A stretch of 64,000 nucleotides of DNA from Tetrastigma voinierianum (lineage: Eukaryota > Streptophyta > Magnoliopsida > Vitales > Vitaceae), in NCBI GenBank assembly GCA_016808115.1, contig JAEQBH010003871.1, positions 682,001 through 746,000 on the forward strand. The letters are read 5' to 3'. Under the pieces are notes generated by a model. That model did not search any database. It saw nothing but the letters and a program-made list of their open reading frames with translations, and was not told where the DNA came from. A program made the translations under genes and the position numbers. Shown piece after piece: positions 9,470 through 20,037 of this stretch (the first letter of the stretch is position 1; each line of letters opens with the position of its first letter).

Positions 9470-10500
9470 GGAGAGAGATTATGGAGGAAGCCCATTCTGC
9501 TTATGCCTATACATCAGGAAGCACAAAGATGTATCATACCTGGGAACACTATTAGTGGAAGGGTATGAAGAGGGATATTATAGAGTTCGTCTCTAGATGT
9601 CTCACATGTCAGCAGGTGAAAGAGTCGAGACATCGAAACCATGGAATTTATTCTTTGTCACTCCCAGATTCCTCGGTGGAAATGGGAGAGAATCAGCATG
9701 GATTTTGTGGTAGGACTTCACGTTCTTTTGGAATGGCCATGATACGATATGGTGATTGTAAGACGGTAGTGAAATCAGCCCATTTCCTACCTATCAGGAA
9801 TAGTGATTCATTGGATAAGTTGGCCCAATTATACGTTAGAGAGATTATCAGACTGCATGGTACGCCAGTTTCCATTGTTTCAGACAGAGATCCCAGGTTT
9901 ACCTCACGGTTTTGGCCCAGTTTATAGAATGCCCTTGGCACTAAAGCTTGCATTTAGTGCGACTTTTCATCCAGACGGATTAGCCAATGCGAGAGAACTA
10001 TCTGGACTTTAGAGGATAATGTAGGGCATGTGTTATGGAGTTTAGGAGCTGGGACACCCGTTTACCCACAGTGGGTTCGCATACAATACTTGATTATCGG
10101 ACCCGGTATTGGTATGGCCCCTTATAGAGGCTCTTTATGGGCCAGGAAATGTCGAACTCCAGTCTGTTGGGCGAGGAGTAGTGAAAGAAATTAGTAGGTC
10201 GGAGAATTGTTCAAGTGACTTGTAATAAGATCAAAGTTATAAGGGATAGACTGAAAATTGCACAAGAGCCAAGCCAGAAAAAGTTATGCGAATAATCCTT
10301 AGTAAGGACCTAAAGTTCGAGGTAAGGGGATATGAGTATTTTTGAGGATTTCCCATGGAAGAGGCGTACTAAGGTTGGGAAACGTGGAAAATTTGAGTCC
10401 ACACGATATATTGGGCCATACGAGTTGTTGAGAGGATTGGAGAGGTGGCATATCGATTGGAGTTGCCATCGACTGTGATTGCATTCTGATGTTTTCCATG
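9470..10500 (+). pseudogene. Element 1 integrase, broken
   Basis: The zinc-binding N-terminus shows AHSAYAY, STKMYHTWEHY and CLTCQQVKESRH (9598-9630), giving the HHCC cysteines. The core has KSAHFLPIRNSDSLDKLAQ and VREIIRLHGTPVSIVSDRDP (about 9775-9895), with the second catalytic Asp in SDRD, then RFTSRFWPSL and a stop at 9925. SATFHPDGLANARELSG (9957-10010) corresponds to the HPQTDGQSERT region with the catalytic Glu, in another frame. Later pieces include the GPYELLRG-like region at about 10410-10435. Integrase joins the DNA copy to the genome; this copy is inactive. Confidence 0.7.
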
Positions 10501-10519
10501 TTTCTATGCTCGCAAGTAC

Positions 10520-10723
10520 ATGCCCGGACCCTTCCGCATGTATTGTGAGAGCAACCGAGTGGAAATACAAGAGAATTTGACATATGAAGAGGAACCAGTG
10601 CAGATCCTCGACCGTCGAGAGCAAGTTCTGCGCAACAAGACTATTCCGCTGGTGAAGGTATTGTGGAGGAGCCATACAATAGAGAAAGCTACTTGGGAGC
10701 CAGAGGCCCAGATGCGCCATTGA
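10520..10723 (+). pseudogene. Element 1 integrase chromodomain (Tekay/Del type)
   Basis: A 67-codon open stretch reads LTYEEEPVQILDRREQ, then RNKTIPLVKVLWRSHT and EKATWEPEAQMR, ending in a stop. This is a group II chromodomain as found at the integrase C-terminus of plant Tekay/Del chromoviruses, and is the best-preserved part of the element. Chromodomains are thought to direct integration to heterochromatin. Its ancestral frame joins the integrase upstream; the ATG at 10520 is internal. Confidence 0.75.
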
Positions 10724-10859
10724 TTCGTGCCACAGTAGGGTGATCCGGAATCAACAAAATTTATATCCTAAGTTCCTCCTACTGCAGTAGTCAAGCTACT
10801 GCCGGTATGAGTCAGTCTAGGGTAGAACACGGGGATGGGTTTCTTCGTCTGAATGACTA

Positions 10860-12001
10860 GCAGTGAAGCGAAAATTGGTGGAATTAAATTTGGATTTTAA
10901 GGTTTGGTAAAAACAGAGAGGTTTGGGTGTTCTTGGTAGAAGCTAAAACAAGAAAAAAAGCTTGTAAAATAGAACCCTTGAAGTGTTAGGCCCGGTTTTA
11001 GGGTTTTCAAGGTAACCACATGTCCCCGGGTATTTTTCCTCGCGTTGGGGAGCATGACATATAGTCATTTCCCAGGCAGGCTCTTCATTACAGCTTAAAA
11101 ACTAAACCCTATGATTTTCCCTTTTGAAACATAGCATTTTAAATGAGTATAAATGTCCCTAACGGTGAAAACACATCTCTAAACCCTACTCCACGATAAC
11201 TAGCAGGAGACAATAAGCGGGGCACTCAATGGATCTAGTGAAATTATCCATTAGACGAAAAGCACGCGAATACACATTAAAGAGCATGCTTAGAGATTTT
11301 AACCTAAGTGAGAAGCGGGAACACAAACAACCATAAATACGTGCGTTAAAAGCAGGAGACCGTGGATTACCTCCACACCCTAGCCAACAACCGTCCTCTT
11401 CCAAGGAGGGAAGAGTCTAGCAGTGTCCTCTGAGTTGTCATCCTCGGAGGGAGTGTTTGGCAGCCGAAAAATGGAAAGGAAGAAAAGGAAAGGAAGTACT
11501 TGGGGAAAGCGCCTCCCGCTTCTCTATATCCGAAGTCAAGTATGTTGATTTGTACAAACTGAGACTTATATAGATGCTGGTGTAGAAGTTACAAAAACCA
11601 AAATCGGAAGGTTATTACGAGGGTAAAATGGAAAAACCAAAAGCAAAGCAAACGGGGTGTAAGCGTGAAAAGCGAGAACGGGTAGCGGGGCAGTCTTTGG
11701 AGGTAGGAGCAGTGCTCGCGGGGCTTTCTGCGGTGGTGTTTTCTTGGCACTCTTCTTTCCTTCTGATCTTTGATTTGCAATGTTGAGTTTGACTTGAATT
11801 CTTCGTGCTTGGATCGACTCAACAATTTTGGCATAATTAGCTCGCAAAAACTGCAAAATTTGCCACAAAATGCGATCAGTAAAATAGTAGGGACCTTAAT
11901 GTGCAAATCGGGTTAATTAGAATGATTAGTACACAAAAAGCACTCAAAACCTATAATAAATAGGGTTCAAAATAGCACTTTTTGGGCACTAATCAGCCAT
12001 C
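10860..12001 (-). mobile_element. LTR-like insertion in the 3' region of element 1 (minus strand)
   Basis: The distance from the chromodomain stop (10723) to the 3' LTR (12098) is 1.37 kb, against about 150 bp in element 2. The extra block read on the minus strand starts with TGATGGCTGATTAGTGCCC (plus-strand end 12001), has a TATATAAG box (plus-strand about 11567-11574) with a short following leader, and continues to about 10860. This looks like a solo LTR of another family. No target duplication was found and the left edge is approximate. Confidence 0.35.
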
Positions 12002-12097
12002 AGTACCCTCACTTGTTTTCCGGATGAGGTATGTTCCTTTCTTTTCTTTTGGAGTTAGTTTGATAATTTTGAATGAAATGTTCCTAGGAGAGGATTT

Positions 12098-15000
12098 TGT
12101 AGCACCGGAGTCGAGAGATGTATAGTACGTTAATCTTGTAAGGGGTGTATAAAGTCAAAGTGTCATGTGAAACAATTTTAGAGACGAAGTAGAAAGGAAA
12201 GGATTTGAACCGGAATTATGGTATTAAAGAAGGGAGTACAATTGTCATTAAGAAAAGGATAGTAAATCATAATCAAGTTAGAGATAGGCCACAATACAAA
12301 TAAATAAGTTACAATTTAAAATTAAAGTGTTGAGAATCTATTTGCAATTAAAGAGGGTTAAAAATCCTCATAATAGGAAAATAAAAGCCAAAGTCATTGA
12401 TCTCAAAAGTTTGCCCTAGCAAACCCCGTAGGAGAAAGAAAGGAAAAGGGAGAAAAGGAGGAGAAAGAAAGGAAAGAAGAAAGGAAGAGAAAATGGTGGA
12501 CGAGATTAGGAGATGTGATTTTTTCTTCTCCTTCAAGCTTTCCAAGTGCTACAAGTGGTAGCAAGGGAGAGGAGCCAAAGGAAACCAGAACAAGTAAGTT
12601 TTAATGGTGGGAAAGTTAGGGTTTGATGTTTTCATGTCTAATGTCTTGAATTTTCTGGTATGGATGTTAAATTGAGTGGTATTTAGGTTTAATGGTGCGA
12701 TTTTGATGCTCGATTGAGAAGGAATGGATTAGGTTAGGTTTTGAAAAGAAAGTGAGGAATTGTTAGGATTTGATAGTGGTGTGTGTGATATGTTGAAATG
12801 GGTATAGGCGCTCAGATTGGAGTGTTTAGGTGAAAAAAAGTGGAAAGAGAAACACATTACAGTCATTTTACAGGCGGCGATCTCGATTACGAGGAAATGC
12901 CACATTTTACATTTCGACCAATTTTCGTATTTGACCATAACTTGCTCATTTCTGACTGATCGATTTAGTGATTCAAGTTTCTGGTTAAAATAGACTTCCA
13001 ATGAATCATACATATGAAATAGGCATCGTCAAATTCTGATTATAAGTGGCTAAGAAATTCACTCAAAGTAGGGCCTATTCAAGCCAAAATTACAGTTCAG
13101 TTTTTGAACATGTAGATTAGCCCGGTTGTTTGGACGTAAAGTGAGTTTCGGTGCTCCGATTTGGGTGATTCCAATTTGAGAAGAACCCTTAGCACCTTAA
13201 CTTTTAAATAGTACAAAGAGATAATGTCAAATATGAAGTTAAGACCCTGGAAAAAAAATGGATATGTCAAACAGTCCCGAGTGTAAAATCGGTAAAATGA
13301 CTAGTTTGGCATGAAAATGCCATCACTTGAATTTGGAAGAGTCAATTGGAATGATTCCAATTTCTAAGTAAAGTAGATTCATAGAGGAACAAGAAAAGGA
13401 TTTGAATTGATGGCTTTAAGGTCATTTTGTAAAGAAAAGGTATTTGGTCTTTCCTTGATTATGTTTTTAAGTATGGTTAAATGGGATTTAAGTGAATGTG
13501 ATGTGGTTGGGTGAAAATGAATGTGTATGATGGATTAAATGGAAGTTATGGTTAATAGTTGAATTATGGTTTCTTGAAAAAGACGAAAAAGGACTATCGG
13601 AAGGAACGGGAACTCGATAGCGGGAAGCAAGCAGGATTGGCGGTGAGCGGTGAGTGAAAATGATATTTTGAAATTGAGTTTTTAAAAGTGAATGGTTTTA
13701 ATGTTAAACTGAAAGTTTAATGGAAATGTTTATGTAAAATGTTAAGGCATATGGAAATGTTTATCTGCATCAATATATATATTTATATGTATATTAAATA
13801 TGTATGCATATGTTAAAGTATTATGAAAGTTTTAAAGCGTGTAAGAATGCATATGTGTTTTAATGATAAAGTAAAGTTTAAATGTATTTATAAATGTATT
13901 TTGAAGAAATGTTTTGCGATGGTTACCCTAAACCCCCTATGGCCCATTATAGCGTATCGGTCGAGGTACCTTAAAGCGTGTAAGGATTTAGGGTAAAGTT
14001 ATAGGTTACTAAGCGGGGAGGTGGGTGTCTAGAGTAATTTCCTTACACGTGATAAGGTGCTATGGCCCGGAACCCTATGAAGCGTGAGTTTCTCCTTGGT
14101 GTAGTGGTTATGGCCCGGAATGTGATTGTCCCTCACCGTCAGTACCCGGAAACTGTTCGGTGTGTTTATTCCCCTGGGTTCCATCATAAAGAAAGAAATA
14201 AAGAAAGAAAGTTTAAGGCATAAATGTTTAAGGCATAAATGGATTTTAATTGTATAAGTATTTATTATAAAGAAAGAAAGAAAGTTTAAGGCATAAATGT
14301 TTAAGACATAAATTGATTTTAATTGTAATAGTATGTATTACTTTGATATATGCGAAAATGTTATTTAAATGAAATGTACACTGGCTGAGCTCCTTTAGCT
14401 CATTCTTTTCAGTATGTTTCAAAAACATTTTCGGACCAGATAGGTCTGCGCGGTGGCGTCCCCGGTCTGATGAAGTCGAGAGAGCCATCAAGGAGGCAAC
14501 TGTGATTTCGTGTATATACATTTTGCATATTGTAAATATTGAATATTTTGTCATGTATATATATATATATATATATACATATGTATAAAGTTGAAAAGGA
14601 ACTACGTGGGCTTTGATCCTCAGTGGACGAGGTACGTAGGCGGTCGGCTTAAGTCCGGCTCAAGCCCAATCCTTTGATAAAAACAAATGCATGGATTTGA
14701 AGAAGTTTCAAATGTTTTGATGATTGAAATGAATAAATGTATATATGTATATATTGTGTTTGATTGGGTTGTGGACGAGGAGTCCTAAAACGGAAGTTGA
14801 GAAGTTGAGGATGGAAAGATTTGAAGTGTTTTTAAATGTTTCGCGAGTTTTGTAGCAAATTTGGGGAAAGTCAGAAAAACAGAGGCTTCTGACGATTTTA
14901 CGAAAATCTAAGCGTTTGAAAAAGAAAAGAATAAAAAAAATAAAAAATTTACCACTTTGCTTCCGCATTATTTCTTAAAGATATGTTAAGGATTGAAAAA

Positions 15001-15115
15001 GGGGTTCGCTCCATGGATTTTATTTGACTGTTTTAAGGAAAAGTTTCTATATCTATTGGAGTGCCGGGAGGTCCCCTCGGGTTCATGAGGTTAATCCGGG
15101 TCGGGATCCTTGACA
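12098..15115 (+). repeat. 3' LTR of element 1
   Basis: Starts TGTAGCACCGGAGTCGAG just after a GAATGAAATGTTCCTAGGAG stretch that corresponds to the usual ACGAAATTC...polypurine context of Tekay elements, and ends GGGATCCTTGACA. The last 180 bp match the LTR remnant before the primer site at 5969. Inside: two near copies of an AAAGAAAGTTTAAGGCATAA-containing segment (about 14195-14265 and 14270-14335), a (TA)n run at about 14557-14578, and CTATGGCCCGGAA repeated at 14060-14115. Length about 3.0 kb, longer than the LTRs of the other family. Confidence 0.65.
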
Positions 15116-15458
15116 CGATCGGGCACGACTTCACTATCTTTGCGCCCGGTGCGCTGCGACCATGACTCCCGGCCAGCGGCACCGGGCGCGGTGTCTTGTG
15201 ACACGGGTTCGAGGTGTGTGCACCCTACTCAGACCCGATTTTGACTTGGAGTGCAACATTTACGGAGTCACTATTTGAATCCTTGTTTATAGACAACATT
15301 CTGAGGTTTTCAAAAAATAAAATAAAATAAAATAAAATTTTTTTTACATATGATTTAATATATAGAAAATTTTTCGAAATGTGAATAGTGTCTCGGGGCT
15401 ATGTTTACACCCTTAGAGATACTTCATTAAATCTTAATTTGCCATTTGACATGTGTAG
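15116..15458 (+). other. Leader of element 2
   Basis: Non-coding stretch between the element 1 LTR end and the gag ATG. It holds a GC-rich first part (15116-15230), an (AAAAT)n run at about 15308-15345, and ends in TTGCCATTTGACATGTGTAG directly before ATGGCTAGTGGCGG. The AG at 15457-15458 has a good 3' splice-site context. No Met-tRNA primer site is visible. Confidence 0.45.
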
Positions 15459-16600
15459 ATGGCTAGTGGCGGAGAGACCTGAGAGGTGAATCCGAGGTAC
15501 TAGCCAACACCACCGATGTTGACAATGAGCCTTGTTGGGGTTGTGAGATGCGGCTCTTTGCCATTACCTGGAGACTAGGTGCGGCAGTAGCTAGGAGGCC
15601 GAGCAGCCTCTAGGGTTTAGGGCACATCACCCTCCGATATTCACAGGAGGAGGAGATCCGATGGTGGCAGACCATTGATTCATGCAAGTTGAGAAAATAT
15701 TGGAGATGATGGAGATCACCTCTGATATGACTAGGATCAGACTAAGGCGCATTCCGGCTGGAGGCGAGCCAAATTGTGGTGGCCCAGGCAAAGACCTCTG
15801 GGACCTAGAGCAATAACTGGGTGGAGTTCTAGGAACTGTTCATGGCCAGTATTTTTAGGCACTACGAGGACATGCAGAGGAGCTCGAGAGGGTTCACAGA
15901 GGCTGACGGAGGCCGTAGCGTAGTGGAGTATGTGGCTGGGTTCACGGGTTAGCTAAACTGTGATGATGATTATGTAGCCAGACTGGCCAAGGTCGGGAGG
16001 TTTGAAATTCTTGAGGTGTCCATTCGAGGCGGGTTGTGGGACTCGCCTCTGAGACATGGACTATGGTTGGGATTTGCCCGCGACCGCGAGAGAGATCAGG
16101 ATGCTCGGAGCACTCGGAGATCGCGGGTGTTAGTAGCAGAGAGGAGAGTTAGTCTTCTTCTAGTTCGGGAAAGAGAAGCGAAGGCTTCTAGTTCCACGTG
16201 GGTTCGAGGTCGCATCCATCTCCCAGGCCGAGGGGACGGATCGGGGTTGCCCGGTCAGTGGGCGGATGGTGTCTTTCATGCCCGGCTGGCCGGACATATG
16301 AGGAGGATTGCCCCCGAGAGGCGGGGATCAGGAGTTTCGGACCGGCGTAGTCGATCGGTGGTGGGACGGGGAGAGGAAAGCAGTTCATTCTTCCACCTGA
16401 CCAGTACGAGGCGGGCCCGGCATCGATTTCGGGAGGCGCACGGGCCTCGTCTGCGAGGCGGAGCGAAAGGGACTGATGGGCGAGTAGAGGGCGAGGCCCA
16501 CGAGGCGAAGGGCGTCGGGGAGTTCGAGGGCGTGTCTGCGCCATCCTGCCGGTGGTCGGCGGATCAGCCCGATTATAAGATCACGTTTTTTCTATCTACT
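15459..16600 (+). pseudogene. Element 2 gag, broken
   Basis: Begins MASGGET then a stop. A capsid piece FRHYEDMQRSSRGFTEADGG and SVVEYVAGFTG (about 15857-15950) resembles the E-F-x-x-L-x-Q-G-x-x-S-V-x-E-Y region of retrotransposon gag; DDDYVARLAKVGRFE follows. The arginine-rich open stretch 16016-16570 is out of the capsid frame for much of its length. A zinc knuckle is not intact: a damaged cysteine-poor region occupies the expected place near 16240-16330. Confidence 0.55.
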
Positions 16601-16611
16601 TTATCAAATGA

Positions 16612-16990
16612 GTGTTATTTGATTCTGGTGCATCTCATTCATTCATTCTTTTATCGGTTGTGATAGGGGTGGGCTTAGAGGTTGAGGCCTTGGAGGGCCA
16701 TGTGTGTGAGTTTCTCCCTAGGGTTAGGGTGAGGATAGGGATGATATCGTGGTTGCGAGTTGAAGATCTAGGGGATTCTACTCCACGGTGGACTGAGGTC
16801 ATGGACATGTGTATCGGGATTCGTCATCGCTGGGATGGATTGGTTGACGGCATCTGGTCGTCATCGATTGCATGTCAGCGTGGGGGTTGGCTTACACCTG
16901 AGAGCCGGTACTCTTGTTGTGCGGGGATAAGCGTGATGTTTGCCAGGACCAGTTGTCTTGGTCAGGGTGTCAGGGACAGTTGGTGGGTTG
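16612..16990 (+). pseudogene. Element 2 aspartic protease, broken
   Basis: MLFDSGASHSFILLSVV (16612-16662) keeps the D-S-G catalytic triad and its hydrophobic surroundings. VGLEVEALEGHVCEFLP follows. The FDVILGMDWL region is frameshifted near 16800-16850 (GWDGLVDG in the current frame; GMDWL in another). The first Met replaces a codon inside the polyprotein, so it is not a real start. Confidence 0.7.
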
Positions 16991-17029
16991 GCTAGAAAGC
17001 CTTACCCTGGAGGATGAAGTGAGACCGGA

Positions 17030-17960
17030 CTTGGATCTACCTCGAGTAGTCTACGAGTATGAGGAATTTTTTTCGGATGAGCTACGAGATTGTCTGCGAG
17101 AGGTTATGGGCCGGTGTCAGGTTACACCACAGTACTTAGCCCATCTCTATGACTTCGCATAGGGATGGCACCGGTCGGGATTGCGAGGAACTCGAGTCCA
17201 GCTCGTGAGCTGGGCTGAGGGGTTCGTGCAGCCAGAGCACTTCAGTGGGGGTGCCGGTCATATTTGCGAAGAAGAAGGACAGACCCTTCATTTGTGCATT
17301 GACTACCGGCTTGGTTGAAGAGGGTTCTGATCGAATCGGTCTGCATTGTCAGGATTGATGATTTGTTTGATCAATTGGGAGGAGCGCGAGTCTACTCGAG
17401 ATGAACCTTCGCACTAGTTACCATCGGCTGGGGTTGGGAGGCAGATATCTGCCCCTCCTTTACAAGGCGGTGTTCGGAAGCGGCGTTATGGGCACTTTGA
17501 GGTTTCTGGTGACGCCCTTTGGATTGTGAATGCGCCAGCGGCATTCATAGACCTCATGCATAGGGTATTCCAACCCTATTTGGATCAGTTTGTCGTGGTC
17601 TTTGTGGATGACATCTTGATCTATTCCTAGTCGGAGAGGGAGCATGAGTATCATTTGAGGATTGTATGACAGTTGCTGAGAGACCATCAGTTATACGCCA
17701 AGTTCAGGAAGTGCGAGTTTTGGCTTATTGAGGCGAGATTTTTGGGACACGTGGTGTCAGCATTAGGCGTGTCAGTGGACCCAGAGAAGGTCGAGGCCGT
17801 GATGAGTTAGGAGAGGTCGAAGCCAGTCTTCGAGATACGTAGTTTCTTAGGATTGGCTGGGTACTACAGGAGATTCATTGAGGATTTCTCCCGGCACCTA
17901 TGAGATTGACCGGAAGGAGGTCAGGATTTGATTAGGATAGCCGATGCGAGGAGGCATTAC
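17030..17960 (+). pseudogene. Element 2 reverse transcriptase, broken
   Basis: PRVVYEYEEFFSDEL (17040) is the usual linker before RT. Then a P-V-I-F-A-K-K-K-D-R segment (17253), RIDDLFDQLGGARVYSR (17352-17405), a MPFG region damaged near 17510-17530, and QFVVVFVDDILIYS (17586-17627) with both catalytic Asp residues present. Downstream YAKFRKCEFWLIEARFLGHV (17695-17755) and RSFLGLAGYYRRFIEDFSR (17840-17896) are well preserved. Stops (for example after ILIYS) and shifts inactivate it. Confidence 0.75.
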
Positions 17961-18019
17961 AGGAGTTGAAGGAGGGCTTACCCCTCTTGCTCCTATCTTG
18001 ATAGTCCCGGACAGGGGAT

Positions 18020-18420
18020 AGGGGTACACGGTGTATTATGATGCCTCGAGAGCCGGACTGGGATGTGTTTTGATGCAGTCCGGGAGGGTAGTAGCTTATG
18101 GTTCCCTCCAGTTGAAGAATCATGAGCAGAATTACCCCACACACGACATGGAGTTGGCGGTCGTAGTCTTTGCCTTGAATTTTAGCGCCACTATTTATAT
18201 GCTAATGACGATTCGAGATATCTTTCGGACCACAAAGTCGATATATTTTCACGTGGGACCTCAATATGAAGAACAGCGGATGGATGGAGTTCCTAGAGGA
18301 TTATGACTTCACTTTGCATTACCATCCCCAGTAAAGCGGAAATGTGGTGGTTGATGCGCTCGGTCGGAGATCACGGGGAGCATTGGCTAGTATAGCTTAG
18401 GAATGGCGGATGCTTTCGAG
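18020..18420 (+). pseudogene. Element 2 RNase H, broken
   Basis: YYDASRAGLGCVLMQSGRVV at 18032-18091 carries the first catalytic Asp. LKNHEQNYPTHDMELAVVVF follows at 18112-18171 with the conserved H-D-x-E region. After ALNF the frame is lost, then LEDYDFTLHYHPQ-like and ADAL-like pieces are recognisable near 18290-18362 in other frames. Confidence 0.7.
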
Positions 18421-18589
18421 GCTGCTGGACGAGTTTGGGCTCTGATCACATGACGAGCCTGAGTACATTAGGAGTTTAGTAGCTATACCGTCTCTGAGTA
18501 GAGTGATTGAGTCAGGGCGAGACGAGATCGTGTTCATCGGGGATCGGGTCTGATCCCGGGTATAGGTGTGAGGGCTAGACCATCACGTA

Positions 18590-19560
18590 GATGGTAGTCT
18601 TGAATATAGGGACGGGATAATGGTTCCCGAGTTGACCAATTTGAGAGAGGAGATTCTCAGGGAGTTTCACGCTCTCGATTTCTTTGTATCAATTGGCACG
18701 AAGATGTCTTAGGATCTTCATTTAATGATCTTGTGGAGCGGGATGAAGAGACATGTAAGGGACTTTGTTCGATGATGTCTCACGTGTCATCAAGTTAGAG
18801 TGAGCACCCGAAGCGACGGGGCTACGCCCGGCCATTGGAGGTGGGTACAGTGAAGTGGGAGCCGCACAATGGATTTTGTGACCCACTTGCCACGAACACC
18901 GCAGGGACATGATGCGGTATGGGTGATAATGGATCGGCTCACGAAGTCGACACATTTTCTAGCCGTGCGGATGACCTTCACATTGGAGAGATTCTGCCGA
19001 TTGTATATCCGAGAGATCGTTCGGCTACATGGAGTACCAGTATCCATAGTGTCGGATAGAGCCAGGTTTCTGACGCACTTTTGGGAAGAGTTCAAAAATT
19101 TATGGGCACCTGGTGACCATAATTGCTACTTTCCACCTGAGACGGATGGTAAGTTAGAGAGGACCATGCGGGTGTTAGGGGACATCTCTTTGCGAGCATG
19201 CGTCCTGGATCATAAGGGTAGTTGGGGAGAGCAATTGCCCTTAGTGGAATTCGCCTATAACAACAGTTATCAAGCGAGTATACAGATGGCACCATATGAG
19301 GCATTGTATGGGAGGCCATGCAGATCTCCGATATGTTGGATCGAAGTGGAAGAGAGCTCCATCACTAGTCCTGATCTGATTAGAGATACCTCCGAGAAGG
19401 TGAGCTTGATACGACAGCATCTTCTCATGGCTCAGGCCCGGCGCAGAGCTATGCGTGTACGGCGTGGAGCCCTTGGGTTCGAGGTTGGAGATCACGTCTT
19501 CTTGAAGGTGATGCCTAAGAGAGGAGTGGTTAGGTTCGGCAAGCGCAGGAAGCTATAGCC
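18590..19560 (+). pseudogene. Element 2 integrase, mostly open
   Basis: The zinc-binding region keeps CLTCHQVR at about 18775-18798 in a frame different from the core. The core is a 229-codon open stretch (18869-19558): MDFVTHLPRTPQGHDAVWVI begins it, with the first Asp in VIMDRLTKSTHF, the second in VSIVSDRA and the Glu in TDGKLERT, so the D-D-E triad is present. One codon is missing after SDR. ASIQMAPYEALYGRPCRSP and GDHVFLKVMPKRGVVRFGKR follow, then a TAG. The GPY/F module continues past the stop (PRFIWPFEILERVGTIAYRL). The ATG at 18869 is internal to the ancestral polyprotein. Confidence 0.8.
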
Positions 19561-19615
19561 GAGGTTCATTTGGCCCTTCGAGATACTCGAGAGGGTAGGC
19601 ACTATAGCCTACCGG

Positions 19616-19918
19616 TTGGCTTTACCGCCCAGCATGTCAGGTGTCCACAAGGTATTCCACGTCTCCATGCTCCGGAGGTACACTCCAGATCCAGCTCATG
19701 TAGTGGATTGGGGAGAGATTGAGGTTGACCGCAGATGGGACGTTCGGGAGGACCAGTGTGCATTATGGATAGCCGGGATCAGGTTTTGCGGCCTCAAGAC
19801 CGTGAGGCTGGTGAAGTGCTATAGCGGCCTTTGTGGAGTGGAGGAGTCAGCGTGGGGCGCTGGGACACGTGCGGGCCACCTATCCGCTTTTTGTTTAAGT
19901 ATGAAGGTCGTGGTTTGA
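19616..19918 (+). pseudogene. Element 2 integrase C-terminus and chromodomain remnant
   Basis: ALPPSMSGVHKVFHVSMLRR (19617-19676) is the conserved segment before the chromodomain. GEIEVDRRWDVREDQCALWI and then GLKTVRLVKCYSGLCGVEES correspond to the E-I-E-V-x-x-x-LTYEE...KTVRLVKVLWxxHGVEESTWE chromodomain, with several substitutions and small shifts. It ends at a stop before the polypurine tract. Confidence 0.65.
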
Positions 19919-20021
19919 GTCGTTTAATACTTAAATGACTAGTTTACATGCATGGCATAGTGCGTGCATATGCGTAGATTAGTTGTGATTGTATGCGGGA
20001 ATTTTTGGGATGAAATTCTTT

Positions 20022-20037
20022 TTAAGGAGGGGAGAAT
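20022..20037 (+). other. Polypurine tract of element 2
   Basis: TTAAGGAGGGGAGAA immediately before the 3' LTR start TGTAAAACCC. It primes plus-strand DNA synthesis; the preceding GGGATGAAATTCTTTT is the usual Tekay context. Confidence 0.75.

Larger units (their letters stand above)
5800..15115 (+). mobile_element. Tekay/Del-type Ty3-gypsy element 1 (decayed, 5' LTR truncated)
   Basis: Order on the plus strand: 3' end of an LTR, Met-tRNA primer site, gag with zinc knuckle, protease, RT, RNase H, integrase, chromodomain, then a 3-kb 3' LTR. Integrase after RT/RNase H defines Ty3/gypsy; a C-terminal chromodomain with a LTYEEEP...RNKTIPLVKVLWR pattern is the Tekay/Del chromovirus type. All ORFs are broken. 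The 3' untranslated part is enlarged by an inserted LTR-like block at 10860-12001. Confidence 0.85.

Noticed and set aside
16188..16544. Minus-strand 118-codon ORF over gag of element 2
   Set aside because: A GC-rich shadow opposite the Arg-rich gag remnant; proline-rich without motif.
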